Positions 28,619 to 38,394 are shown, counted from the stretch's first letter. The stretch: DNA of 64,000 bases from Williamsia muralis (GCF_002735905.1 NZ_PEBD01000010.1:1240001-1304000); one strand, 5' to 3'. Notes: a model not told the origin generated them from the letters alone. Numbers and translations: made by a program.

Positions 28619-29896
28619 ATGAAACTGTGGACTGCTGCCGCCGACTATGTGGTCGACGAGGCCAAGAAACTACCGATCACCGCCGACCCGGCGGTCATCG
28701 GATTCTTGAGTCGCAAGGTCAACATCTTCTTCACGCTCGTCGCACTCATCATGTACGCCATCGCGTGGCCGACCCTGGCCGTGACACACGACGTGCAGCC
28801 TGCGCTGATGCCCGTCGTCGCGGCGTTCGCGGCCCTCCCGATCATGCTGGGCTGGGCGAATCCCACACTGGGCTGGGCGATCTCGGTGGTGTCCTCACAG
28901 GTCATCGGGCTGACCATCGATCGGCTCGACACCTGGAACTACTCCATCCAGGTGGTGCACTTCATCGAACTGGTGGTGCTCACGGTTCTCGCCTATCTCA
29001 AGGCGCCGCTACGTCTTCTGCCGGTGATCTGGCTGGTGTCGGCACTGGTGATGTTCTCGGTTGCACCCAGCGAGGCCGAGGTCGGTTGGGTGATCGGACT
29101 GGCTGTCGCCGGCATCATGTGCGTGCTGATCCGCATCATCGTGCGATCCCGTGCCCAACTCGCCCAGCAGACCAAACTGAAGGACACCGAGAAGTCGAAG
29201 AATGCGGTGCTCTCGGAACGGACCCGCATCGCCCGCGACCTCCACGACGTTGTGGCTCACCGGATGTCGGTGGTGGTGGTGCAATCACAGACCGCGAAAT
29301 ACCGGGTCGAGGGTGTCGGCGACGCGGCTGCGGCCGAGTTCGATGCCATCGCCAACGTCGCACGCGAGGCCCTCGACGAGGTGCGCACCATGCTCGGTGT
29401 GCTTCGTCTCGAAGATGATTCGGCCGCCGATGCACTTGCACGCAACCCGAATCCGGGGTTGGCGCAGATCGACGGACTGATCTCCGCGACGAGGGGCGCG
29501 GGGATCGACGTCACGTATTACCCGGCCGTCGGCGCGGACGAGGTGGGTGACGCGTGTGCGTTGGTGGCGTACCGGATCGTGCAGGAATCGTTGGCGAACG
29601 CCACCCGTTACGCGGCGGGGTCGCAGGTGCGCGTCGATGTGACGGTCAAGGGAACCGAACTCGCGGTGACCATTGCCAACACCGCTCCGACGGAACAACC
29701 CATCGGGCTCGATTCCGAAGGGGGACTGGGTATCCCGGGGATGATCGAGCGGGCCAAGGCCGTCGGTGGTGTGCTGTCCGCAGCACCGCAACCAGACGGT
29801 GGGTTTGTTGTGCAGGCACGCCTGCCGATCCGGGCGCCGGGTGTGGTCGATGATTCAGGACAGTCGGGTCTGCAGGTCGGGATGGTGGAAAAGTAG
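28619..29896 (+). CDS. Sensor histidine kinase, NarL/DesK class
   Basis: The 425-residue kinase has about six membrane helices in the first 175 residues with almost no extracellular loop, a short coiled linker, a HisKA_3 dimerisation helix with His209 in ARDLHDVVAHRMS, and an HATPase domain (ESLANATRYAAG, then GLGIPGMIERAKAVGG as the G box). The intramembrane layout suggests sensing of membrane state, as in DesK or LiaS types; this is inference. An in-frame GTG at 28601 is an alternative start. The response regulator begins 10 bases after the stop. It lies divergent to the secreted phospholipase gene. Confidence 0.87.
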   Translation: MKLWTAAADYVVDEAKKLPITADPAVIGFLSRKVNIFFTLVALIMYAIAWPTLAVTHDVQPALMPVVAAFAALPIMLGWANPTLGWAISVVSSQVIGLTIDRLDTWNYSIQVVHFIELVVLTVLAYLKAPLRLLPVIWLVSALVMFSVAPSEAEVGWVIGLAVAGIMCVLIRIIVRSRAQLAQQTKLKDTEKSKNAVLSERTRIARDLHDVVAHRMSVVVVQSQTAKYRVEGVGDAAAAEFDAIANVAREALDEVRTMLGVLRLEDDSAADALARNPNPGLAQIDGLISATRGAGIDVTYYPAVGADEVGDACALVAYRIVQESLANATRYAAGSQVRVDVTVKGTELAVTIANTAPTEQPIGLDSEGGLGIPGMIERAKAVGGVLSAAPQPDGGFVVQARLPIRAPGVVDDSGQSGLQVGMVEK

Positions 29897-29899
29897 GCT
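29894..29899 (+). promoter_or_regulatory. -10 box (TAGGCT) inside the kinase stop, for response regulator
   Basis: TAGGCT overlaps the kinase stop codon and ends 6 bases before the GTG at 29906, so the regulator may also be made from its own leaderless message. Confidence 0.45.
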
Positions 29900-29905
29900 G
29901 TCGAC

Positions 29906-30559
29906 GTGTTGATCACAGTCTTCATTGCGGACGATCAAGCAATGGTTCGACAGGGCTTCGGTGCCCTGCTCGCCGCACAGTCCGACATTTCGGTGGTCGG
30001 GGACGCGCCGGACGGCAAGGCCGCGGTGGCGGCGGTCCGTCAGCTCCACCCGGATGTGGTGCTGATGGATGTGCGCATGCCCGTCCTCGACGGCCTCGCA
30101 GCAGCTGAACAACTGCTTTCCGGACCGGCAAAGGTGTCCAGCAAGATCCTGATGCTCACCACCTTCGACATCGACGACTACGTCTATCAGGCTCTGCGGA
30201 TCGGTGCCTCAGGCTTCATGCTCAAAGATGCGCCGGCCGAGGAGCTGGTGCGTGCGGTCCGCGTGGTGGCAGCCGGTGACGCACTGCTGGCACCGTCGGT
30301 GACCCGCCGGCTGATCGCCGAGGTGACCAGTAGACAACGCCCTCGCCGCGCCACGTCGAGCCGACTCTCCGGGTTGACCCCTCGTGAACGCGAGGTGCTC
30401 GAGCAGGTGGCCGAGGGCAAATCGAATGCCGAGATCGCCACCCATCTCTTTGTGGCCGAGCAGACAGTCAAGACCCATGTCAGCAACCTGCTCTCGAAGT
30501 TGCAGCTGCGCGACCGCGCACAAGCGGTTGTCTATGCCTACGAAAACGGCGTGCGCTGA
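29906..30559 (+). CDS. Response regulator, NarL/LuxR family
   Basis: The 217-residue regulator has a receiver domain (ITVFIADDQAMVRQG, phosphoacceptor Asp55 in VVLMDVRMPV, Thr and Lys in MLTTFD and FMLKDAP) and a C-terminal LuxR helix-turn-helix (LTPREREVLEQVAEGKSNAEIA, VKTHVSNLLSKL). It is the cognate partner of the kinase encoded just before. Its target genes cannot be seen. The GTG start follows a -10-like TAGGCT. Confidence 0.93.
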   Translation: MLITVFIADDQAMVRQGFGALLAAQSDISVVGDAPDGKAAVAAVRQLHPDVVLMDVRMPVLDGLAAAEQLLSGPAKVSSKILMLTTFDIDDYVYQALRIGASGFMLKDAPAEELVRAVRVVAAGDALLAPSVTRRLIAEVTSRQRPRRATSSRLSGLTPREREVLEQVAEGKSNAEIATHLFVAEQTVKTHVSNLLSKLQLRDRAQAVVYAYENGVR

Positions 30560-30671
30560 GCCGGAGCTTGCATTCGGTTGCACAATTGAAGCCAGTGGCG
30601 CCCGCAGAGCGCGTGCTGTCCGAGCAGAGATGACAGTCTGAGCACAGATGAAAAGGGAGCGGGAACACCAG

Positions 30672-31706
30672 ATGCGCATTGGAGTGCTAACCGGTGGCGG
30701 TGACTGCCCAGGATTGAACGCTGTGATCCGGGCCGTGGTCCGGACCAGCGAGGTCCGGTACGGGTCGGCGGTGGTCGGATTCCTCGACGGCTGGCGGGGA
30801 TTGCTCGAGGACCGGCGGATCCATCTCGCCGCCGACGACCGGAACGATCGGCTGCTCGCGAAGGGCGGCACCATGCTGGGTACTGCGCGCACACATCCGG
30901 ACAAGCTGCGTGCCGGCCTCGACCAGATCCGGCAGACATTGGACGACAACGGCATCGACGTACTGATCCCGATCGGCGGCGAGGGCACGTTGACCGCCGC
31001 GTCCTGGCTGTCCGATGAAGGCGTCCCGGTGGTCGGGGTGCCCAAGACCATCGACAACGACATCAATTGCACCGACGTGACGTTCGGGTTCGACACCGCG
31101 CTGACCGTCGCGACCGACGCCATCGATCGTCTGCACAGCACCGCCGAGTCGCATCAGCGTGTGATGCTGGTGGAGGTGATGGGCCGCCACGCCGGCTGGA
31201 TCGCCCTGCATTCGGGCATCGCATCCGGCGCACACATGATCCTCATCCCCGAACAGCCGTTTGACGTCGAAGAGGTGTGCCGTCTGGTCAAACGCCGCTT
31301 CCAGCGCGGTGACTCCCATTTCATCTGCGTGGTCGCCGAGGGGGCGAAACCGGCCGAGGGCAGTAATTTCTCGGTGCTCAAAGGTGGACTCGACGAGTTC
31401 GGACACGAGCGGTTCACCGGAGTCGCTCAACAGCTCGCCGTCGAGATCGAGCGCCGGATCAACAAGGAAGTACGGACGACCGTGCTCGGCCACGTGCAGC
31501 GCGGTGGCAAACCGACACCTTACGACCGGGTGTTGGCCACCCGATTCGGCGTGAACGCTGCCGACGCCGCGCACAACGGGGACTACGGGATGATGGTCAG
31601 CCTCCAAGGGCCGAACATCGGATTGGTGCCCATCGGCGAGGCCACCAAGGAGCTCAAACTCGTTCCCCAGAACCGCTACGAAGACGCCGCGGCCTTCTTC
31701 GGCTGA
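30672..31706 (+). CDS. pfkA: 6-phosphofructokinase
   Basis: The 344-residue glycolytic enzyme phosphorylates fructose 6-phosphate. The start [20 protein letters not shown] is preceded by a GGGAGCGGGA site; an upstream in-frame ATG at 30648 is not supported. The phosphoryl-donor loop reads GGEGT (residues 102-106), with PKTIDND and Lys125 downstream. From established work on actinobacterial PFKs, Gly with Lys at these sites goes with ATP use, whereas PPi enzymes have GGDDT. The gene lies between gatA and gatB, as in M. tuberculosis, and is followed by a palindromic repeat. Confidence 0.95.
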   Translation: MRIGVLTGGGDCPGLNAVIRAVVRTSEVRYGSAVVGFLDGWRGLLEDRRIHLAADDRNDRLLAKGGTMLGTARTHPDKLRAGLDQIRQTLDDNGIDVLIPIGGEGTLTAASWLSDEGVPVVGVPKTIDNDINCTDVTFGFDTALTVATDAIDRLHSTAESHQRVMLVEVMGRHAGWIALHSGIASGAHMILIPEQPFDVEEVCRLVKRRFQRGDSHFICVVAEGAKPAEGSNFSVLKGGLDEFGHERFTGVAQQLAVEIERRINKEVRTTVLGHVQRGGKPTPYDRVLATRFGVNAADAAHNGDYGMMVSLQGPNIGLVPIGEATKELKLVPQNRYEDAAAFFG

Positions 31707-31790
31707 CTCCCCACCCCGATGATGTGCCCTTATGGCGGGTAAAAGCCCAGGTGAGCGCCGCCAAAAGGGCACATCATCGGGGGTGTGGGG
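31707..31790. repeat. Palindromic intergenic repeat, copy 2
   Basis: CCGATGATGTG (31716-31726) pairs with CACATCATCGG (31770-31780). The stem goes on inward through CCCTT-TGGCG and GCC-AAAAGGG and outward through CCCCAC/GTGTGGGG. The loop AAAAGCCCAGGTG is nearly the same as in copy 1, so conservation is not limited to the stem. It lies between pfkA and gatB, starting right after the pfkA stop, and could act as a terminator before the gatB promoter. Confidence 0.8.
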
Positions 31791-31796
31791 GCCAGT

Positions 31797-31802
31797 TAAA
31801 CT
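31797..31802 (+). promoter_or_regulatory. -10 box (TAAACT), leaderless gatB
   Basis: TAAACT ends 6 bases before the gatB ATG; no ribosome site is present. Confidence 0.6.
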
Positions 31803-31808
31803 CGGTGC

Positions 31809-33299
31809 ATGACCGAACTGCTCGACTACGACGATGTCATTTCCGAATTCGACCCCGTGATGGGCATGGAGGTGCATGTCGAGCTGGGCACCAACACCAA
31901 GATGTTCTGCGGCTGCCCCACCACCTTCGGTGCCGAACCGAACACCCAGGTGTGCCCTGTCTGCATCGGCTTGCCGGGCTCGCTGCCGGTGGCGAACGAG
32001 AAGGCCATCGAGTCGGCGATCCGCATCGGCCTGGCCCTCAATTGCTCGATCCGTCCGTCGAGCACCTTCGCTCGGAAGAACTACTTCTACCCGGATCAGC
32101 CGAAGAACTACCAGATCTCGCAGTACGACGACCCCATCGCGTACGACGGTTACCTGGACGTCGCGCTCGACGACGGCACCACCTGGCGCGTCGAGATCGA
32201 GCGGGCACACATGGAGGAGGACACCGGCAAATCTCTGCATGTCGGATCCACCGGTCGCATCCACGGCGCGAGCCACTCGCTGCTCGATTACAACCGCGCG
32301 GGCGTGCCACTGATCGAGATCGTCTCCAAGCCGATCGAAGGTGCGGGGGAGCGGGCACCGGAGGTCGCCCGCGCGTATGTCACCGCACTGCGTGATCTGC
32401 TGAAGTCGCTCGGTGTCTCCGACGTCCGTATGGACCAGGGCTCGATGCGCTGCGACGCCAACCTGTCGTTGATGCCCAAGGGCGCCACCGAGTTCGGTAC
32501 CCGCACCGAGACCAAGAACGTCAACTCACTCAAGAGTGTCGAGGTCGCGGTCCGATACGAGATGCGGCGCCAGGGTGCGCTGCTCAAGTCCGGGGTCGAC
32601 ATCATTCAGGAGACCCGGCACTTCCAGGAGTCCGACGGATCCACCTCTGCCGGGCGCCGCAAGGAAACCGCGGAGGACTACCGCTATTTCCCGGAACCGG
32701 ATCTGCCTCCGGTGCAACCCGATTCGGCTTGGATCGAGGAACTCCGCGAGACCATCCCCGAACTGCCTTGGCTGCGGCGCGCACGGATCCAGCAGGAGTG
32801 GGGTCTGTCCGACGAGGTGATGCGTGACCTGGTGAACCTCGGTGCCGTGGATCTGATCATCGCGACGGTGGAGGCCGGTGCGTCGGTGGACGCCGCGCGC
32901 GGTTGGTGGGTGTCATTCCTGGCCCAGCAGGCGAATTCCCGGGGCAATGAGCTGGCGGATCTGCCGATCACCCCGAAGCAGGTTGCGGCAGTTGTCGCTC
33001 TCGTCGACGAGGGCAAACTCACCAACAAGCTCGCGCAGCAGGTCGTAACGGCAGTGCTCGACGGTGAGGGCGAACCCGAACAGATCATCGCCGACCGGGG
33101 CCTGGAGGTCGTGCGCGACGATTCCGCTCTGCAGAAGGCGGTCGACGAGGCGTTGACCAACAACCCCGACATCGCGGAGAAGATCCGCAGCGGCAAGGTG
33201 GCCGCCGCAGGCAAGATCGTCGGCGATGTCATGAAGGCCACACGGGGACAGGCAGATCCGGCCCGGGTCAAGGAACTGGTTCTGGCCGCCTGCCAGTAG
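31809..33299 (+). CDS. gatB: Aspartyl/glutamyl-tRNA amidotransferase subunit B
   Basis: The 496-residue kinase subunit activates Glu on Glu-tRNA(Gln). The catalytic cradle holds [18 protein letters not shown] and the zinc-binding cysteines (CGC and CPVC), with the [13 protein letters not shown] and RCDANLS segments and a C-terminal YqeY-like tRNA-binding domain ([18 protein letters not shown] to KEL). The ATG follows a -10 box by 6 bases. With gatC and gatA the full GatCAB set is present. It is convergent with lppZ, 4 bases apart. Confidence 0.97.
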   Translation: MTELLDYDDVISEFDPVMGMEVHVELGTNTKMFCGCPTTFGAEPNTQVCPVCIGLPGSLPVANEKAIESAIRIGLALNCSIRPSSTFARKNYFYPDQPKNYQISQYDDPIAYDGYLDVALDDGTTWRVEIERAHMEEDTGKSLHVGSTGRIHGASHSLLDYNRAGVPLIEIVSKPIEGAGERAPEVARAYVTALRDLLKSLGVSDVRMDQGSMRCDANLSLMPKGATEFGTRTETKNVNSLKSVEVAVRYEMRRQGALLKSGVDIIQETRHFQESDGSTSAGRRKETAEDYRYFPEPDLPPVQPDSAWIEELRETIPELPWLRRARIQQEWGLSDEVMRDLVNLGAVDLIIATVEAGASVDAARGWWVSFLAQQANSRGNELADLPITPKQVAAVVALVDEGKLTNKLAQQVVTAVLDGEGEPEQIIADRGLEVVRDDSALQKAVDEALTNNPDIAEKIRSGKVAAAGKIVGDVMKATRGQADPARVKELVLAACQ

Positions 33300-33303
33300 C
33301 GGT

Positions 33304-34446
33304 TCAGATGTTGGTGTCGGCGGGGCCCTGCGGCATCGGGATGATGATCACCCGATCGTCTGTGGGGCCGGCCGTACCGGTCTGCTTGTTCACCGTCGCA
33401 ACCTGAAAGAGGCCTCCGGGTACAGCCGTGAGGCGTCCGAGCGACCCGTATCGCTTCTCCAGCACGGTGACCGGTTCAGCCGTGGTGGGCTTCTCCTCGG
33501 TCGGCGCCGCCAGGGCCTGAAGTCGTTGAGTCCTGGTCTGCGACACCATGATCATGCCGTTGACCGCAGCACATCCCGCGGTTTCGGGTTTGTCGGGCCA
33601 GGTCCACAACGTGCGCGCCACCCCGGTGGCACTGATCAGCTGGAGGCGGTCCTCGGCGGGGGCGCGGTCGGTCAGGTACAGCGCACCGGTGGCGACGTCG
33701 GGGCACAAGGCTGGATTCGATCCCAGTCCCGAAGTCAGGACCCGGGGTGGGGTGGTGCTGCCCGATGCCAGGTCCGTGACCGACAGAATCTTGCCCGCGA
33801 GAGATGACGGGTCAGACGCCGACTGTGGATCGCCTGCGTCGCCGGTGGCCACCAGCAATTCGGTCGGACTCTTGAAGTAGAGGGTTCCCATGTTCCCGAC
33901 CGGGCCCTTGGGGATGCCAACGAGAATCGGCTTGGGCACGTCATTCGGGGCCAGCCGGACAACCCGGTTGTCGGTCGGGGTGGTGATGTAGGCGTAGAGC
34001 AACTGATCCTGCGCGAAATCGGGTGAGAACGCGAAGTCCAGCAGGCCGCCGTCGCCGGAGGCATCGACCTCGAACTGGGCCACGTCCTGAGTTGGCCCGC
34101 CGCGCTTGGTGCGCACGATCTTTCCCGTGGTGCGTTGCGCGACCACGGTCGCCGTCGCGTCGGCATTTCCGGGGAGCACGCCGCTGGTGGTGTCGAGACA
34201 CGTGGCGATGACGGTCGGGTCGGGGTCCGGGCAGGGACCCGTCGGAGCGCCCGGATCGGTCGGTGGCGGGCTGCTCGGTGTCTGTTCCTGCTGCTGCAAC
34301 GGCGGGTTGGGGTTGGTGGAGAACTGGCCGGCGTCGCGGTTGCGGTCCTGCTCTGCGAAGCCGTCGGCGCATCCGGTCACCACGGTGGCTGCCGCCACCA
34401 GCATGATCACGATCCGTGCGATCGCAGACCCGTGGTGCATTGTCAT
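33304..34446 (-). CDS. lppZ: LppZ-like lipoprotein, glucose/sorbosone dehydrogenase beta-propeller
   Basis: The 380-residue protein has a signal peptide with lipobox VVTGC, a Pro/Gln-rich linker, then a six-bladed GSDH-type propeller (GLLDFAFSPDFAQDQLLYAYITTPTDNRVVRL, LLVATGDAGDPQSA, SLAGKIL). The family binds PQQ, but the catalytic His cannot be placed, so activity is open. The ATG at 34446 lies 7 bases after a minus-strand -10 box TAGGGT, which favours it over the GTG at 34455. Position matches Rv3006 (lppZ). It is divergent from the DoxX gene. Confidence 0.85.
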   Translation of the reverse strand: MTMHHGSAIARIVIMLVAAATVVTGCADGFAEQDRNRDAGQFSTNPNPPLQQQEQTPSSPPPTDPGAPTGPCPDPDPTVIATCLDTTSGVLPGNADATATVVAQRTTGKIVRTKRGGPTQDVAQFEVDASGDGGLLDFAFSPDFAQDQLLYAYITTPTDNRVVRLAPNDVPKPILVGIPKGPVGNMGTLYFKSPTELLVATGDAGDPQSASDPSSLAGKILSVTDLASGSTTPPRVLTSGLGSNPALCPDVATGALYLTDRAPAEDRLQLISATGVARTLWTWPDKPETAGCAAVNGMIMVSQTRTQRLQALAAPTEEKPTTAEPVTVLEKRYGSLGRLTAVPGGLFQVATVNKQTGTAGPTDDRVIIIPMPQGPADTNI

Positions 34447-34453
34447 GGCGTCC

Positions 34454-34459
34454 ACCCTA
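34454..34459 (-). promoter_or_regulatory. -10 box (TAGGGT), leaderless lppZ
   Basis: On the minus strand TAGGGT ends 7 bases before the ATG at 34446. Confidence 0.5.
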
Positions 34460-34510
34460 CTGATCGGGCGCGCCCGGCCCGGCGAACACTTGGGTTGCCC
34501 GGTGAGCCTC

Positions 34511-34516
34511 TAAGGT
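34511..34516 (+). promoter_or_regulatory. -10 box (TAAGGT), leaderless doxX
   Basis: TAAGGT ends 6 bases before the GTG at 34523. Confidence 0.55.
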
Positions 34517-34522
34517 CGAACT

Positions 34523-35590
34523 GTGACCGAACGAGATCCTGACGGCCAGGGGTCGAGCCCCTACGACGAGCCCACCGAACAGATCGGAGTGCCGCAGAGT
34601 GCGGCGCGCGACCCGCAGGCGACCCGGCCGGAAGGCGATACCGGCGCCTATGGCTACGCGCCCTACCGCTCTCCTCGCTCTGGTGAAAGTGGTCAGTTCG
34701 CCCAGGACGAGGCGGAACTGGAAGAGACCGAACAGATCCCGACCATGCGTAAGCAGCCTGCCGGCGCGACGCCGGCCGGTGGTCAGGCGGTCGACGACGA
34801 TCTGTCCCGTCAGGACACCGATGTGGTGGCCAGGCCCGCTGCAGCGGCGCCCTCCACCGCGACAACCCGGATTCCGACCGCGGCGGGTGTGGACCGGGAC
34901 GACTTCCATCGTCAGCACGGCCCGCAGCCGCGGTACGACGACGATGACGACTTCGCCACCCGCGGTCCGGCTGAGCCCGAACCCGTCGGTCCGGTGGTCA
35001 CCGAAGCGCCCGTGCGGCGTGGGACCACCGATCTGGGATTGCTGATCCTGCGGGTGGGTATCGGCCTGATCGCGATGGCCCATGGGAGCCAGAAGCTATT
35101 CGGATGGTGGAACGGCCCCCGGCTCAGCGGCTTCGAGGACTACCTCGTCAATTCGGCGAACACCAACATCGGGTTCAACCCGGATGCCGCCAAGTGGCTT
35201 GCCGTGCTGGGCGCGCTCTCGGAGACCATCGGCGGGTTGATGCTGGTGCTCGGACTGCTGACTCCGATCGCGGGCGCGGCGGTCCTGGGCGTCATGGTTG
35301 TGGCCGCTCTGTTCAAGTCGACCCTCGCGGGTGGCGTGTGGTTCTTCGCCGTCGACCCCGACTTCACCAACAAGGGCATCGAGTACGAACTGTTCCTCGG
35401 TCTTGCGGCCGCGGTGATCATCTTGACCGGGCCAGGCCGTATCTCTCTCGACTTCAACCGGGGCTGGGCCACCCGGCCGTTCATCGGATCGGTCGCCTGG
35501 CTTGTTGTCGGCATCGCCGCACCGGTGGCGATCTGGTTCCTGTTCAACGGAACCAACCCGTTCGAATCTCCGGGCAACCCGGCCCAGTAG
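34523..35590 (+). CDS. DoxX family membrane protein with long disordered N-terminus
   Basis: The 355-residue protein has an acidic, Pro/Thr-rich, likely disordered N-terminus of about 165 residues, with a repeated PTEQI/ETEQIPT-like phosphothreonine-style motif, then a DoxX domain with four to five helices (DLGLLILRVGIGLIAMAHGSQKLFGW, LAVLGALSETIGGLMLVLGLL). M. tuberculosis DoxX (Rv3005c) works with SodA and SseA in a membrane oxidoreductase complex against oxidative stress (established). Here no sodA or sseA gene is nearby. The GTG follows a -10 box by 6 bases. Confidence 0.87.
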   Translation: MTERDPDGQGSSPYDEPTEQIGVPQSAARDPQATRPEGDTGAYGYAPYRSPRSGESGQFAQDEAELEETEQIPTMRKQPAGATPAGGQAVDDDLSRQDTDVVARPAAAAPSTATTRIPTAAGVDRDDFHRQHGPQPRYDDDDDFATRGPAEPEPVGPVVTEAPVRRGTTDLGLLILRVGIGLIAMAHGSQKLFGWWNGPRLSGFEDYLVNSANTNIGFNPDAAKWLAVLGALSETIGGLMLVLGLLTPIAGAAVLGVMVVAALFKSTLAGGVWFFAVDPDFTNKGIEYELFLGLAAAVIILTGPGRISLDFNRGWATRPFIGSVAWLVVGIAAPVAIWFLFNGTNPFESPGNPAQ

Positions 35591-35630
35591 TCAGGCCCTT
35601 CGCAACGTCGCCAACTTCGTCGCCGTGGCG

Positions 35631-35661
35631 GGCCGCCGGGGGCATATGTCCCTCGGCGGCC
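35631..35661. terminator. Two-way hairpin terminator between doxX and ilvD
   Basis: GGCCGCCGGGGG pairs with TCCCTCGGCGGCC around a CATATG loop in the gap between convergent genes. Confidence 0.6.
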
Positions 35662-35697
35662 TTGCAGCGGGCGGATCTCGGGGCCGATCGAGACTGG

Positions 35698-37545
35698 TCA
35701 ATCGACCTGGCGCACCGCGCCCTTGTCGGCTGACGTGGCGAGCTTGGCGTACGCGCGCAGCGCAGTGGTCACCTTACGATCGCGGGCTTGCATCGGCTGC
35801 CACGGGCGTTCGGATGCGTCCATCTTCGCTCGGCGATCGGCGAGGACCTCGTCGTCGACGAGAACTTCCAGCTTGCGGGTCTTCACGTCGATCAGCACCT
35901 GGTCGCCGTCCTCGATGAGTCCGATGACACCACCCGCGGCCGCTTCCGGCGAGATGTGACCGACCGACAGGCCCGAGGAACCACCCGAAAAACGCCCGTC
36001 GGTGATGAGCGCGCACTTCTTGCCCATGCCCGTGCCCTTCATGAAGGCGGTGGGATGCAGCATCTCCTGCATACCGGGCCCACCAGCAGGACCCTCGTAG
36101 CGCACCACCAGCACCTCGCCGGCCTGGATGGTCTTGCTCAGGATGACCTGAACGGCTTCGTCCTGGGACTCGACCACGCGAGCCGGGCCCTGGAAGTGCC
36201 ACAGTTCCTCGTCGATGCCGGCCGTCTTCAGTACCGCGCCGTCCTCGGCGAGGTTGCCGCGCAGCACGCACAACCCGCCTTCGACCGTGTAGGCGTGCTC
36301 GATGTCGCGGATGCATCCGCCGGCAGCATCGGTGTCGAGAGAACTCCATCGATTCGCAGTCGAGAACGGTGTGGTGGTGCGAACGCCACCGGGGGCGGCG
36401 TGGAACAGCTCGAAGGCCTCGTCGGTTGCTTTGCCGCCGCGGATGTCCCAGTCGTCGAGGAAGGCAGCCATCGTCGGCGAATGAACCGTGCTGGTGGTGT
36501 CGTCGAGCAGTCCTGCCCGACGGAGTTCGCCCAGGATGGCGGCGATACCGCCGGCCCTGTGCACGTCTTCCATGTGGTAGTCCGAGTTTGGCGACACCTT
36601 CGACAAGCAGGGCACCCGACGGCTGATCTCATCGATGACCGTGAGATCAAAGTCGCGGACCTCGCCTTCCTGGGCGGCAGCCAATACGTGCAGAACGGTG
36701 TTCGTCGAGCCGCCCATGGCCACGTCGAGCGCCATGGCGTTGCGGAATGCACTGGGAGTCGCGATGTTCCGGGGGAGCACCGACTCGTCATCGTCTCGGT
36801 AGTACCGCAGCGCTGCCTCTACGATCACCTGTCCGGCCCTGCTGAACAGACTGCGGCGCGCTTCGTGGGTCGCGAGGGTGGAACCGTTGCCCGGCAGGGC
36901 CAGTCCCAGCGCCTCGGTGAGGCAGTTCATGGAATTGGCCGTGAACATGCCCGAGCACGAACCGCAGGTCGGGCACGCGGCTAATTCGACCTCCCGGAGC
37001 GCGGCATCGTCGACGGCGTCGTTGGCAGAGGCCGAGATCGACGTGATCAGGTCTGACGAGGGATGCACCGTGTCTCCGACGACGACGGCTTTGCCGGCCT
37101 CCATCGGTCCGCCCGAGACGAAGACGGTGGGGATGTCGAGCCGCATGGCGGCATTCAGCATTCCCGGGGTGATCTTGTCGCAGTTGGAGATACACACCAG
37201 CGCGTCGGCAGTGTGGGCGTTGACCATGTACTCCACCGAATCGGCGATGATCTCCCGGCTGGGCAGCGAGTAGAGCATGCCGTCGTGGCCCATCGCGATG
37301 CCATCGTCGACAGCGATGGTGTGAAACTCCCTCGGCACGCCTCCCGCGGCACGAACAGCGTCCGCGACGATTTCGCCCACGTCCTTGAGGTGCACATGGC
37401 CGGGTACGAACTGGGTGTACGAATTGGCAATGGCCACAATCGGTTTGCCGAAATCGTCGTCGGTCATCCCGGTGGCGCGCCAGAGCGAGCGGGCGCCTGA
37501 CGCATTACGTCCGACGGTGGTGGTGCGTGACCTCAAATTCGGCAT
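35698..37545 (-). CDS. ilvD: Dihydroxy-acid dehydratase
   Basis: The 615-residue iron-sulfur enzyme makes the 2-keto acids for valine and isoleucine. The cluster cysteines are in [10 protein letters not shown] and in [28 protein letters not shown] and [14 protein letters not shown] are further signatures, and [33 protein letters not shown] closes the active site. The ATG at 37545 fits the family start ([25 protein letters not shown]). ilvBNC lies 1 kb further on in the opposite direction. The upstream gap carries 15-base tandem repeats. Confidence 0.96.
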   Translation of the reverse strand: MPNLRSRTTTVGRNASGARSLWRATGMTDDDFGKPIVAIANSYTQFVPGHVHLKDVGEIVADAVRAAGGVPREFHTIAVDDGIAMGHDGMLYSLPSREIIADSVEYMVNAHTADALVCISNCDKITPGMLNAAMRLDIPTVFVSGGPMEAGKAVVVGDTVHPSSDLITSISASANDAVDDAALREVELAACPTCGSCSGMFTANSMNCLTEALGLALPGNGSTLATHEARRSLFSRAGQVIVEAALRYYRDDDESVLPRNIATPSAFRNAMALDVAMGGSTNTVLHVLAAAQEGEVRDFDLTVIDEISRRVPCLSKVSPNSDYHMEDVHRAGGIAAILGELRRAGLLDDTTSTVHSPTMAAFLDDWDIRGGKATDEAFELFHAAPGGVRTTTPFSTANRWSSLDTDAAGGCIRDIEHAYTVEGGLCVLRGNLAEDGAVLKTAGIDEELWHFQGPARVVESQDEAVQVILSKTIQAGEVLVVRYEGPAGGPGMQEMLHPTAFMKGTGMGKKCALITDGRFSGGSSGLSVGHISPEAAAGGVIGLIEDGDQVLIDVKTRKLEVLVDDEVLADRRAKMDASERPWQPMQARDRKVTTALRAYAKLATSADKGAVRQVD

Positions 37546-37694
37546 GGCTGCTGATTCCTCGATTGCTCGACCAGATCCGGCCGGGCTGCGGCACGGAATA
37601 GTTGCGCGGTCAACCGTACGCCGGTGCGCGCGGCCGCATTTGCGCGGCCGTACGTATTCAGTAGTGCTCAGTGCGGGTTTCGGCGCATGCGGAG

Positions 37695-37730
37695 TCGACG
37701 CTGATCATCTCGACGCTGATCATCTCGACG
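37695..37730. repeat. 15-base tandem repeat in the ilvD upstream region
   Basis: TCGACGCTGATCATC occurs twice head to tail, followed by a partial third copy TCGACG. It lies 150 bases before the ilvD start and near the 3' end of the PH-domain gene. A GC-rich palindromic stretch with CGTACG ends also lies between 37614 and 37653. A regulatory role is possible but not shown. Confidence 0.7.
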
Positions 37731-37761
37731 CGGACGGGTCCGGCGGAGAGACCCTCAGGAT

Positions 37762-38286
37762 TCAGGTGGTCGTGCCCTCGTCGGGTTTGGTGCCAGACTC
37801 TCCATCGTTGTCGGAGATGGCGTCATCGGTCGACGAGGTCGGCCCGGGTGTGGGCTCCACGACCTCGGCTATCCGTTCCTGCTCGGGGCTGTCGATCGCG
37901 TAGGGGTCGGGTATGCGGCCGCGGCTGGCCGCCGACAGGCGAGGTAGGTCACGGAAGGTGATGGCGGGCAGCACGAGTTTGGACTTGTCGGTCCGGACCG
38001 CACGCACGGCGCCCCACTTGGGAAATTGCAGTCCGGCGATCTGGTCCCACGTTGCCGACCGGCGACCCCGCAGACTCACAGCAGTGACCCCGTCCTCGGT
38101 GACGATGGTGCGCAGCCGATGGATCCACAAGGCCAGCAGGATCGGCACCACCAGGGTCCAGCCGAGATAGCGCAACGACGCCCCCGCCAGGGCCAGCGAC
38201 GTCACCGCCATCATGAACGCAGCAAAGTAGGCGACCGGAGTGATGCGGAACACCGCGGGCAGCTCGATCGATTCGGTCTCGGACAC
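37762..38286 (-). CDS. PH domain (bPH) membrane protein, Cfp6-like
   Basis: The 174-residue protein has two hydrophobic segments at residues about 15-55 (FAAFMMAVTSLALAGASLRYLG, LVVPILLALWIH), a bacterial PH-like domain (RTIVTEDGVTAVSLRGRRSATWDQIAGLQFPKWGAVRAVRTD) and an acidic, disordered tail with SSTDDAISDNDGE. It corresponds to Rv3004 (Cfp6), found in culture filtrate of M. tuberculosis; function unknown. It is divergent from the ilvBNC leader. Confidence 0.82.
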   Translation of the reverse strand: MSETESIELPAVFRITPVAYFAAFMMAVTSLALAGASLRYLGWTLVVPILLALWIHRLRTIVTEDGVTAVSLRGRRSATWDQIAGLQFPKWGAVRAVRTDKSKLVLPAITFRDLPRLSAASRGRIPDPYAIDSPEQERIAEVVEPTPGPTSSTDDAISDNDGESGTKPDEGTTT

Positions 38287-38361
38287 CGAGACATTGTGGC
38301 ATCCCCAAAGACGCAGACGGAATCGGCGATGAACACAGCCCTGCGGCCCGGGCGTTGAAGC

Positions 38362-38380
38362 GATCCCACGATGTGGGATC
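38362..38380. promoter_or_regulatory. Perfect 8-3-8 palindrome upstream of the ilvBNC promoter
   Basis: GATCCCAC-GAT-GTGGGATC lies 14 bases before the -35 box of the ilv leader. It could be an activator or repressor site; alternatively it is a terminator-like hairpin for the divergent side. Confidence 0.5.
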
Positions 38381-38394
38381 AGATCTCAAGGAGT

